This document shows positions 24,936-36,600 of a DNA stretch of 64,000 bases, one piece after another; the stretch's first letter is position 1; each line of letters starts with the position of its first letter. The position numbers were made by a program, and so were the translations under genes. The notes under the pieces were generated by a model. That model was given only the letters and a program-made list of their open reading frames with translations. It made no database searches and was not told where the DNA came from. This DNA comes from Mytilus edulis (lineage: Eukaryota; Mollusca; Bivalvia; Mytilida; Mytilidae), in contig NC_092355.1 of assembly GCF_963676685.1 (NCBI RefSeq), positions 73,499,176 through 73,563,175 on the forward strand, given 5' to 3'.

Positions 24936-25454
24936 AATGTTGAAAAGTATGTTTTAATATCTTATGTAATAGGATTTTATTAAAGTTCAAAAAGTGGTGA
25001 TATATATTATGTAATGATAGATGGTGTTGCGATAAGAATGTATATAGTGGGGGTTATAATTATTTATCATGGGGGTCACAGAGCCCCCTATAGTAGTAAT
25101 GAATTCATTCATTCATTTTTATCCTCATTTCGCAAGGTAATCTTTTATATTTTAGTTACGTTTATATGATATAATAGGCATTTGAGAAAAAATTTCACTG
25201 CATCGTTTGTCTTTTTGTAGTTTGTTCCAATATTTTTTTATAATTTTAATAAAGTTTTTCACCATTTGGTTATTTTTTGTAATAAGAGTAAGTGGATATT
25301 TTTCTTGTTCTTGTATTTATAAAGTTTTTTTATAACTAGTTTAGAACCAAATCGAAGGACTAACGAGTTCTGTCCCCTAGTTGTTTTAAGGTGTAATGGA
25401 ATAAGATTTAGATTAAGTATGCTTATTAGAAATATGCGCATAAAAAGTGCGCAC

Positions 25455-25649
25455 AAATCTCAGTGTGTAATTCTAAATTCTCAGCGTGTAATTTCAAATT
25501 CTTAGTGTTTGTTTTTTCAGTTTATTTAATCTCGGTGTGTATTTTTGAAATCTCAGTGTGTAATTTTCAATTCTCAGACTAATTTTCAATTCTCAGACTA
25601 ATTTTCAATTCACAGTGTGTGTTTTCATTTTTTGTAATCTCAAAAGTGT
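25455..25649 (+). repeat. Degenerate minisatellite 'ctcagtgtgtaatttt', left part
   Basis: About eight loose copies of a ~20-bp unit (ctcagtgtgtaatttcaaat and variants). The same unit goes on at 26823-26900, beyond an inserted element. Confidence 0.7.
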
Positions 25650-26822
25650 CACCGTGCATCATCAGTACACCGGATATAGGTACTAAGCAAGCGGGCATGA
25701 TCGATTTTGACCTTACACGGTAACGAAAACCTTTTTTTTGCTTGATCAATATTCAATGTACATTTCTCAACATTTGAAATTCCTGCTCCCAAATAATTTT
25801 TGCATCGATTTTTTCCTATTCATAAAACAAAGGAGTAGGTCCGGTAAAGACCGATTTTGGCCTCAAATTTCAGGTTCATCTGACGAAAGATTTTGACCAC
25901 TTAAGTGTCTATTTTATTTGAATTAATTAGTTTATGTGAAAGATTTTAACAGATTTAGTCATTAAAAACGATCCGATTCAAGCTCAAATATGAAAAATCT
26001 ACCTAATATGCCAAAAAATGTCACTTTTCAGATGGTTTTTGGTAAAAATGAAAGTGGCCGCATCCGTGTTCATCCTCAACCTTTATATATGTTATGTATT
26101 ATCATAAAATACAACTTACATTTCAATATTAAGGATGAACACGAATGCGGTCACTTTCGTTTTACACGAAAACCGTCTAAAATTTAACTAAAATGCTAGA
26201 ATTATGAGGATTTTAGTAATTTAGCATGACTTAATGGTGCTAGTACCGGATATATGTGCATTGTATTGTCAAAAACAGCCCATATTTATGTAGCAGAAGC
26301 ATTGTCAAATAAATAACTAAAGGTTTACATTTTAACAATTTTGTAAAACTGCTATATTTTGGGGCCAAAAAGGGGTCTTACTGAACCTACTCCTTTGATA
26401 TTCTAATAAGAACAATTAACTTTTTTAGGAATAAAATATCGAAAAATAACATATGTATGAAAGATTTCAATGCCAATTATTGAAACAGCTATACTTATTA
26501 CACACACACATTGACCTTCTATCAGAAAAAGAGTTGCAATGAATATAGAATTATATCGGATGAGACGAGGGTCAACTTCTTTGACAAGTATTTGCACATG
26601 CTTTTACAATGTTTTAGTAATCCCTCTTGTTTTGAGAAAATAATGAGACATCTCTAACCATCAACCTACGACCAAATCATTTCTTAAAACAGCAATTATG
26701 TTTAGATTGAAGTACACATTGATATTATGTGAACAAAACAAAGATTTTCGTTACCGTGTCAGATCAAAATCGCTCACGCCCGCTTGGTTGGTACCTATAT
26801 CCGCTGTACGATGATACACGGT
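25650..26822. mobile_element. Inverted-repeat (foldback) element, 1.17 kb
   Basis: Left end CACCGTGCATCATCAGTACA..., right end reverse complemented CACCGTGTATCATCGTACAG...; the match runs on for about 80 bp to 'acggtaacgaaaa'. AGTGT flanks both sides, as a 5-bp target duplication within the minisatellite. Two more inverted pairs are nested inside: 25828-25870 with 26355-26400, and 26028-26070 with 26133-26175. No transposase frame. Confidence 0.7.
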
Positions 26823-26900
26823 GAGTGTGTAATTTTAAAATCTCAGTGTGTAATTTCGATTTCTCAGTGTGTTATTATATGTTTTTTAATCTCAGCGTAT
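26823..26900 (+). repeat. Degenerate minisatellite, right part
   Basis: Continues the 'ctcagtgtgtaattt' units after the inserted element. Confidence 0.65.
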
Positions 26901-26904
26901 TTTA

Positions 26905-29232
26905 AACTCACCTGGCCCGAAGGGCCAAGTGAGCTTTTCTCATCACTTTGCGTCCGTCGTTCGTCGTCGTCGTCGTCGTCGTCGTCCGGTGTCGTCTTTT
27001 AACTTTTACAAAAATCTTCTCCTCTGAAACTACCGGGCCAAATTAAACCAAACTTGGCCACAATCATTATTGGGGTATCTAGTTTTAAAAATGTGTCCGG
27101 TGACCCGGCCAACCAACTAAGATGGCCGCCATGGCTAAAAAAAGACAATAGGGGTAAAATGCAGTTTTTTGCTTATAACTCAAAAACTAAAACATTTAGT
27201 GGATCCATACGATGTGTGTTTAACCAAACTAGCTAAGGACATTTTTACCACATGGTAGATTGTGGTTTGTCATTATGTCGTCTAATCTTTTAATTACCAA
27301 ACGTGACTTATTCCCGATTGTGACTGTTTTGCTGAGTGTGAATTCGCATTACTATAAGACGTGTTACGGTACTTGTCTATCCCAAACTCGTGTATTTAGT
27401 TTAAATGTTTAATGTTATATTTGTAATTCTCATCGGATTTTGTCAAATGTGTTGACGTCTTTTCTATTATATTTATGTGTTATGGAAACAAAAATTAATC
27501 ACCGCCGTCATTTATTAGATTTAATTTTGGTCAACATAATCTGTACGATAATTTAAGTTTGAAGTTGGATTCATAACAAACTGCACATATATATATTATA
27601 GTTAATTGCTATTAATTAGTATTGCAATATGCATTGTGTTTAATTGCAATATCAGTATTTAGTTCTATTTTAATCTTTAATCAATCCTAATTCTATCTTA
27701 CTTTGGGATATAGTTTTTCATATGTGACGTAATTTTTCTGCTGTTTCAGAAATTTCATATGTTCAAATTTTTAATGCCTTTTCACCATAGTATGTGACGT
27801 AATTTTTAATGCCTTTTCACCATCGTATGTGACGTCATTTTCATAATTTACTGCGTTGTGGCCTGGACTGAGTCGGGTGTGTCTATTCTGTGTTGGTCAT
27901 TCATTATGTATTCGTGTTTGTTTTATGTAATGAGTTAATACTTCAGTTTCATTATGTATATCTGTTATATTCATTTGATAAAATTTACTGTTTGCAATAG
28001 CATTAATCCTTCTAAATAATTAGGATGTTCTTATCCCAAGCATACAAACTTAGCCGTATTTGACACAACCTTCTTCAACTTTTGATCTTCAGTGCTGTAC
28101 AACTTTGTACTTTTTTTCGCTTTCGATCTTTTATATCTGGGCGTCACTGGTGAGTCTTGTGTGGACGAGGCGCGTTTTTGGCGTATTAAATTTTAAACCT
28201 GATGCTTTTTGTTATTCATTAATCATGTGTTTCTTTGTCTAATACGTTTTCCTATTTATTTGTATTGTAGTCCTGTAATATTATGTTGTCATTTCTATGT
28301 TATATTTAACATTGCCATTAAAGTGCGAGGTTTTGCATGCCACAAAACCAGGTTCAACCCACCATTTTTTCCTTTAAAAATGTCCTGTACCAAGTCAGGA
28401 ATATGGCCATTGTTATATTATAGTTCGTTTCTGTGTGTGTTACAATTTAACGTTGCGTCGTTTGTTTTCTCTTATTTTTTAGTGTAAATTGACATTGCGA
28501 TAAGACGTGTCACGGTACTTGTCTATCCCAAATTCATGTATTTGGTTTTGATGTTATATTTGTTATTCTTGTGGGATTTTGTCTGATGCTTGGTCCGTTT
28601 CTGTGTGTGTAAGTTACATTGTAGTGTTGTGTCGTTGTTCTCCTCTTATATTTATGCGTTTCCGTCAGTTTTAGTTTGTTACCCCGATTTTGTTTTTTGT
28701 CCATGGATTTATGAGTTTGAACAGCGGTATACTACTGTTGCCTTTATTTAGAGCAAATATGAGAAGGAGTAAAATTGTTTATCAGATTAAGATCTATCTG
28801 CCCTGAAATTTTCAGATGAATGGGACAACCCGTTGTTGGGTTGCTGCCCCTGAATTGGTAATTTTAAGGAAATTTTGCCGTTTTTGTTATTATCTTCAAT
28901 ATTTTTATAGATAGAGATAAACTGTGAACAGCAATAATGTACAGCAAAGTAAGACCTATAATTAAGTCAACATGACCAAGATGGTCAATTGACCCCCTAA
29001 GGAGTTATTGTCCTTTATAGCCAATTTTTAACAATTTTCATAAAATTTGTAAATTTTTACTTACATTTTCCAGTGAAACTACAGAGCCAAGTTCATTATA
29101 GATAGAGATAATTGTGAGCAGCAAAAATGTTTAGTAAAGTAAAATGTACAAACACATCACCATCACCAAAACACAATTTTGTCATGAATCCATCTGCTTC
29201 CTTTGTTTAATTTTCACATAGACCAAGGTGAG
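26905..29232 (+). mobile_element. Bivalve 'ggcccgaagggcc' repeat split by another element
   Basis: 26905-27202 begins 'actcacctggcccgaagggc' and has a (GTC) run at 26960-26990; 28746-29232 continues with 'aaaattgtttatcag' and ends 'gaccaaggtgagcgacac'. I recall this repeat as common and continuous in bivalve genomes. It has no long ORF; its class is not certain. Confidence 0.65.
27203..28745 (+). mobile_element. 1.5-kb repeat family C, copy 1
   Basis: Inserted in the previous repeat with ATTTAG on both sides. It contains two direct copies of a ~200-bp segment ('aagacgtgttacggtacttg' at 27357; 'aagacgtgtcacggtacttg' at 28502), like short terminal direct repeats, and ends 'gcggtatactactgttgcct'. 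A second copy is at 51187-52722 and fragments are at 40627 and 52925. No protein frame is convincing, so it is non-autonomous. Confidence 0.65.
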
Positions 29233-29924
29233 CGACACACCCAGCAGGCACTCAACGTTGATTCAACGTTGAAACAAGGTTGTTTCTCAACGTTGAAACA
29301 ATGTCAAATTTATGTTTGATTTTGAAAATTTGAATTAACGTTGTCATTTCAACGTTGAAGTTTCAACATCCATTCAACGTTGATTCAATGTTGAATAGTA
29401 GTTGAAAGTATAACAATGAAATTTATTATAAAGCTACAAACACCACATTTTTTACCTGCTTTCCAAATTTTTGCTGTTGTTAGATGGTAAACAGGCAGTG
29501 TGGGTGTACATGTTTTTTTTTAATGTTTTTCCCTCTCACCAATACACATATGAACAAAATAGTTAAGTTAAATGGAAGACATCAAAATACATACATTAAC
29601 TGTTACTTTCAACAACATTTGGTGCTTGTACAAAGTCAAAAATCTAGACCATAAATGTCATATCTTAAAATCCTGTTGGCAGAATGAATGAATTTGCACA
29701 GTTTGCATAAAAACTAAGACATGCACTTTATTCCCTGACACCACAGAAAGGAAAGAAGATGTTGAATAGTTCTAAACAATTCTCACAAGTTCAAAGCAGT
29801 TTTTGTTAAACGACCAACCAATGTTAAACCCTTCTTGAAAGTAGTATAATATATATCTAGGAGGAGTGAAGACATTATCAGATCCAATGTGTGTTCAGGA
29901 TGATCGCAATATTTACGAAAATAA

Positions 29925-29975
29925 GAAGATGCTGCATGACTGCTAACCAGACAACTATCCACAAAAAACAAAGGT
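29925..29975 (-). repeat. Family A repeat fragment
   Basis: 'agaagatgctgcatgactgc' and 'gacaactatccac' match the family A tail reversed. Confidence 0.4.
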
Positions 29976-31299
29976 CCTTGATTATATATACATATGTTAT
30001 ATAAATGTATATATTACCCTCATAAACCATTACATTAATACTTATTTACTCAGGAACAATAATATCAAAAATAGTAATACAATGATATTTCTTTTGATAC
30101 AAGATTTATTTTATAAATTCATTTGTTATATTTGTCTCTTTTTGTCCTTATTGCATGTCATCATTCTTCAACCACCTCGGGATCTTTCAGCAGTAAATTT
30201 TAAGCAGGAGAGGTCTTTATCAGATATTTAATTCCAAGTGACATCTTTTTACTCCTGCAGTATATTTAAACTCTGGAAAAAATCAGATTATATATATATA
30301 ATAAATATAAATTGTATGTCATGAAAAGATATTTTAAATTTGAGCCACTTTCAATTTGTTTCTAGAAGCATTGAAAATAAATAAAAGTTAAAAACCATAA
30401 TGACGAAGCACATATTGTAATAAGATAATCATTAATAAAAATATATACATTAATGTTTACTATTAGTAGTTTTTTGTTAATGAAGAAGCTTCAATCTGAG
30501 TTTTGTAAGACTGCGGGTTTCACTATGTTATTGATAACAATGAAAACACTTTACCTAAGTAAGACGTTTTTTTATTGATGACTGCACAATTCCATTAACA
30601 TAAAATAAAGAACTTTACTAGAATAGCTTAGATATAAAGACAAACATAATATGGTATGTAAGGTAAACAAAATTAGAATAAACAAAAGATTAATCTTTGA
30701 ACACAAATGGTATCTATACAGACAAAAAACCTACCTTTGATGATTTTAAAGACTGGAATTCCCAAAACTTAATTTTAATTTTGCTCCACTTGATGCCTTT
30801 TAGCCACTGATCTGTTTGACAAGCTTCTGTAAAATAAATAATACATGTTCATGATATCAGATAATGGACGGTCACTGCTATAACATTCAAAACCAGGTTA
30901 CGTACACCTTAATGTAAACATGCATTTCTCATATTACACAGAGTTAGAGATCACCTGAAGATCAGTAAAGGCTCAGACTGACTTGTTTCTGTAAAATAAA
31001 AAACAATAAAAGTATCAGTTTTCCATGATCGTTCAAATTCAATACTTTGTTGTCCAGTTGAAATTCATTGTTTAATATGATCGTCAAAAAGTATGTGGTT
31101 TACCAAGCCTTAAAGTTAAACTAAAAGAATCGCATATATATAGTATAAAGTAAACATGTTGGGAAATTTACCTGAGCAAAATAATGTAAACACTTGCTTA
31201 TCCCCCCCTTTTTCTTATACTGTTATATGAATCTTTAAGCATAATAATTGTAACAATCTTTACCTAAACTTTGAAATGAAACTAAATATGCTTTCCACA

Positions 31300-31601
31300 T
31301 TAAATGCTCTTAGAAATAGTATAATTGGAGGAAATTATATATGATGGCCCTTCCATGTGTTCTGATCTGTTTTCTGGAATACAATGTTGACGTTATAATT
31401 TTCTCTAATTGTGCAATATGATACCAATTCAGAGTTTCTATACACAATTCATAAATATAACAAACCGTGATAGTCACATGCAAATATCTACATACCATAA
31501 ATATACGTGATAAACGGGAAGTTTCTCTTTCGACTTGGTCCTTTGTCTGTTTGTTGTTCTTTTTCAAATACAGGAAAGGTGCGTGTTTGAATAATGCGCA
31601 T
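31300..31601 (-). CDS. Hypothetical two-exon small protein inside the CAACGTTG unit
   Basis: Exon 31601-31496 starts with ATG and is open to a donor TATG|GTATGT; an acceptor (gtattccag) at 31374 continues in phase 1 to a TAA at 31300. The product would be 59 residues, basic in the middle (KGPSRKRNF), with no recognised domain. Further exon-like stretches with good splice sites lie downstream (30997-30963, 30829-30736), so the true transcript may be longer. It could also be a non-coding transcript. Confidence 0.28.
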
Positions 31602-32105
31602 GGGCAATCTAACTTCCTGTTCAAATCCCGCGAAAATATGAATGAAAGAAATCGCGATCATTGTTGATAATCAACTATTTTAAATTTCTTTACCATGTTA
31701 TCTTTATCATGTTTATGTTCAATTAAAGTTATGTGAAATGAAATTAATAAATTATATTTCTTATTCCCTAGAAATTTAGTATCAAACGACTCACCTCCCC
31801 CCTTTTCTCATACCGTCACGGTGACGCAAAACTCAACTTGAAATAGTGACCAATAGTTAGTATTATACTGTTTTGTGAAACCCAAAACTCTTTTTCATTC
31901 TTTTCTTTATAAATATATACTTCTACAGTTATGCATATATTGCCTTCTGATAATGATTTTTTTATATAGGCCTACTATGAGTAAATAAGTTAACGTTGAT
32001 TCAATGTTGAATCAACGTTCCAATTACAACGTTGAAATGATCAACGTTAATTCAACGTTGAATGTTGATTTATTCCTCAACGTTGAAAATACGTTGATCA
32101 AAGTT

Positions 32106-33320
32106 TCGATAAATTAATTTCAGAGAAAGATCTCTAAGTTTTTATCAATTAATTTCAGACAAAGATCGATAACTAGTTTTCTATGTTGTGTCTTACGAAG
32201 GGATAGAAACGGAGAGGCAGACAGTTCGTTCCAATAGTAACGCCGGTAATTTAGATAATGTTTAGTTTACCTTCTTCGCGTTTGGCCTATGCTCTGGTTT
32301 AGTCCTCATTATAATCCATATCTTCTTTGAAGTTATGGTTTCAATTGATGTTTTTTTAAACTTGAAAACATTTATTATATTCTTAGTATGTGAAGAGGAG
32401 GTTTAAATATAAGGAAATTAAGATGTTACCTCTTTGTTAGGAAGAACTTTAGTGAAATACTTTAATGGTACAAAAATCAGAAGATCTAGTTTTCAGTGTT
32501 TAGAGGGGAGATAACATTTTGTCACTACAATGCCCACTGAATAAGCTCTAAACACCCATACCAAAAGAGTTTTCGATCTGCAAGCATTATACACGAAGTT
32601 ATTTATGAGTGTTTTTATTTTCTACCCATCTGTTATCGGTTTGTTATATGTCATTTACGTAAACGAAAACGAAACGAAAACATACTCGAATTGTAAGTAA
32701 TCGTTTTACACGAATTACTTAAGCATCAGCACAATTTCTTCAGGCGTTACATCGAACAAAGAAAGAATAAATCAGATTTTATGAATTTACAGGCATTATA
32801 TGAAATAAACAAAGAAGATATCAGATCAATTAAATGGAAATGGATTTATATTTATTAAGTTGATGAACAAAATGTTTTTTTTTTTAAATACACGTATATG
32901 CTTAAATACAAAGTCTGTAGAAAACAACTTATCTGCAAATTAAGTACATATTGAATAGTTTACACAAAACAAAAACAGCAAACACATGAACAAAATTATA
33001 TGTATAAGCATTGGTTCAATCTATAAGAGACTCCTCGCATCAATGTCCAATAACATTCAATCATATTATCATTTATCAATTTTAAATTGTGTTTATATCA
33101 TCTGAATCGTTTTGCGTTAATAACAACAAAAGAATGATATAACTCACCGCATCATATTGCATGTAAATGCGAAATAATATTTTGGTTAAAGCAGTTTATC
33201 CTCTCGTAAGCCTTTCATATTCGTACAAGTAAATGTCATCTGGATATATGATGACAACCCACAAAATCGATTGGATATTTAGTAATTTTTGTACATCAGG
33301 ATTGATTGTTTTTCATAAAT
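32106..33320. other. No gene seen
   Basis: Short direct copies of 'aattaatttcaga(g/c)aaagatc' at 32112 and 32150 and otherwise AT-rich sequence without a supportable feature. Confidence 0.4.
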
Positions 33321-33324
33321 AAAA

Positions 33325-33500
33325 TTAAAGGAATAAAACACAAAGAAACTCAAAAGTAAAATCACAAAAATACAGAACTCCAAGGAAAATTCAAGACGGA
33401 AAGTCCTTAATCAAATGGCAAAAATCAAAAGCTCAAACATATCAAATACAAATTTCTGACATAGTACAGGCATTTTATAAATTAGCAAAGGAATGTACAG
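33325..33500 (-). repeat. Mussel interspersed repeat, family D
   Basis: 'aaaagtaaaatcacaaaaat', 'aactcca(a)ggaaaattcaa', 'ggaaagtccttaatcaaatg' recur at 62108-62230 and, reversed, at 39205, 49000 and 49555. Confidence 0.6.
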
Positions 33501-33686
33501 TCTAAAATAATAAATAGAATAAAAACATACGACCAAAGAAGAAATGTTTTAGTTGGACTCTGGAAGATTTAAAATATTGAAGAAACTATTTTCAGATGAG
33601 GGAGTCGGGCTACTAGTTAAAGTTTTTCTTCTGTTTTTAGTGGTTATTCTTCTTTCATTGATCTTCAAAATATATAAATATATGTT

Positions 33687-36600
33687 TTATTTACTTCTTT
33701 CAGTGCAATTTAGAAAGTTTTTTCTATCTTCAGATGTAATTTGTGTTGTTTGTATTCGTATTGCGAGTTCTTTATATTCATTGAATGCGTTTAAAGCTTT
33801 GAGGAATTGATCATACTTGTCTTCTCCTCCATCCAAAAGTGTTTCTAGTAGATTCCTTATTTCAATTTTAGCTTTTTCCTCTTCTTTTAACATGTTTAAC
33901 TTTTTAATAATACTCAGGCGATCTACTATCCATTCAAACGAACAAACTTTATAGAATGCAGCAGGCCACTCTGATAAACCTGCAAGTACAACCAATGTTA
34001 TTTATCAAACTTCAATTAAGTGCCGTATCAATCACATAAAAGAGGGACGACATATATCAGAGAAACATTCATGGCAGCAGAAAAATCACTGTTTATATTC
34101 GCATAATACAAAGATAAGAATGCACAGCTTATTAGATTTTTAAATATGAAAACAAAACAAAACATAAGGGAAAATGATAATGACTGATCCATAAATATTA
34201 TTTTCTCGTTGCAGTTTATGCTATTATTTTTATACTTGGCAAGGATTCAAGAATTATTTTTTATAATAAAGTACATTGTGTTTGAAGTACACCGTCAACA
34301 ATGTTTGTACTCGAAATTATATGATATCTATGACGGAAACTGGACCACATCCATATATATCTAAAGTGAGTGTGTTAGTTAGTTAAATTTATGAGCTTGT
34401 GGAATATAAATATCAAAATTATAGTTTTGGATTGTGAGATGCTATGTTCTAGACTCGTTCACGATTAATAAAGAAATAAGTAAAATATTTGTTGGCCAGA
34501 TAATGACGTTACCACAGCTTGAACATGTTGAATATCAAGACAGAAATAACTGTTTTTATAAGAAGAGGATGTCGCCATATACAGTATTTACATTACATAG
34601 AATTATGTAGGTCTTATATGTATATTCGATGCTTCAAAAAATGAAAACAACACGTAAGATAATTCCTTGCACTCGAAGCTCTTTCCTTGACTTAACTTCA
34701 TCAGGAAAGCTCGAAGCCGAATATTGTAGCCGAGGATGTATAAGTACTGAAACAATTGAAAAGCTTTATCCTCAATGCTCTTAATCTAAAATTGTTTGGA
34801 TTTCTAACTTTTTTGACCTGAGCGTCACTGGCGAGTCTTATGTAGACGAAACGCGCGTCTGGTGTACATAATTATAAGCCTCGTAGCTATGATTGCTATT
34901 ATGACAAAACGTATCTAAAAAAAATAGTTAAATCAATCTAAGGCAAACTTTGCTCGAGGGCGTATACCTAAGTTTCTTAATAGTTTCAAAATTTATAAGC
35001 TGTAGTTTTTAAAAAGATTTGTTATCAACCTTGTCAGTTCCTCATTACTGGTACTGACTACTGACTACTGATAGTCCATCGCCAACCTTTACAGTTGCAG
35101 TGTATATAATAAAAAAAACCAACAACATGTAAATTGTTTAGTAATTTAATATGGAAAAAGTTGTTAAGTATTTATAATGGATTACCCTAGTATAGATACA
35201 ATTACTAAATATCGAAATGATCAAGTTATGTGATCTTTTTTTGCAGACACAAAATTGATAGTATTAATCATATCACTGGACAGGAGTAACACAACAGGTG
35301 ATGTTGGAGAAGAATTTGTCATTTTTTCATCACTTTACGTGTATACTTACCGTATAACGGTAAAACAATGGTAAAGACAATCAGCAATGCTACGGTAAAG
35401 TAAATACAGTTTAATTTATGAGTTCTACCTGAAAAGAACATTTTTGTTTAAGGTTTACAGTAAACGATATGAAGATAAGAAAATATGAAATGATTGCAAA
35501 TGAGAAAATTCTCCCCCCTAGACCACATGACGTAGATGTTAACAACTATAGGTCACCATACGGTCTTAAAAAAATGAGCCAAACCAATATCACAATGCAT
35601 GCTGGAAAGTCCAGAATAGACAGATGTAAAATTATTCAAACCAGAAAATCAGGTATGAACAGTATAATACTCGCAAAATGAATATAATACTATGTGTTGT
35701 AAATTTTGTTTTTCCCACCGACCAACTATGCTTTGTTATGAAAAAAAATCTGTAAACTAACAAATTTTAAATATAATATACTTCCGGGTAACCTAGTACT
35801 CCCTTGTTGATGGGTTAGGCCGACTTCGGGATACAAAAAAAATAATCAGCAAAACCAAAATAAAACCTCATTAGACTGCCGATCGTACAAGCACTTTTTT
35901 CAAAAGATGTCGCTTGATGATTTTTTTCTGGTCTTGTTATGGAAGTTATAGGTATCCTTTAATTGAATTCACAATGATGATGCATGTGTAGCATTTGCCA
36001 CTTACATACAGCCAGTCTAGCCTATTTCCGAGTTCATACATACTGAAGTGTTGTTGGTACATTGATTTGTCATCTCTGTTGGTCTTTTCCTTTGAAAACC
36101 ATGGCGTTGTCAGTTTATTCTAAAATTATAAGTTTGAATGTCCTTTCGATATCTGTTGTTTTTTAGTTGTTTTAAGTTTTTACGTTTTGTATTTATTAAA
36201 ATATGATAGTTATGTTGTTGTTTTTCGTATAATTTTATTCAACATTGGTATCTTCTTTTTTTTGGAGGCTAACATATGATACTTTGTATACAAATGCAAA
36301 CATACCTTCGTTATAATCAGTTCTTACGTCTTTAAATCTGTTTTCTAATAGAGAGGACAAGTTTTTTGGTTGTGACCTGTTTGAGAATATAAAGAAAAAT
36401 ATCAATCAGACAATAACCAATGTAAAAGGATACACAAATGATGACCATTTAAAAAGTGTAAATAGCTTCAGATCATACAGACACACATGAACATAACTCG
36501 CTTGTTCTTTATGTTACGGATATATGATCATTCCCATATAGACGTATAACTGTGATAGCTTTTTTAAAATGAAAATAAAGTCTTGCAGTTTTAGGAGCCA

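Larger units (their letters stand above)
29233..32105. mobile_element. 2.9-kb unit with CAACGTTG clusters at both ends
   Basis: 29250-29400 holds five exact CAACGTTGA words with near-copies; 31990-32105 holds three more with variants (AACGTTGATT, ATCAACGTT). Between them are ~2.6 kb without such words but with exon-like stretches on the minus strand. The left end reads CCCAGCAGGCACTCAACGTT, directly against the end of the bivalve repeat. A matching CTGGG at the right end is not seen, so the right end may be lost. Confidence 0.55.

Noticed and set aside
26784-27002. 72-codon frame ending in a Ser run
   Set aside because: It crosses the boundary of two repeats and the Ser run is the (GTC)n microsatellite.
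28060-28487. Open frames of 60-92 codons on the plus strand, repeated at 52031-52452
   Set aside because: They recur because the family C repeat recurs; composition is low-complexity and hydrophobic, and frames differ between copies.
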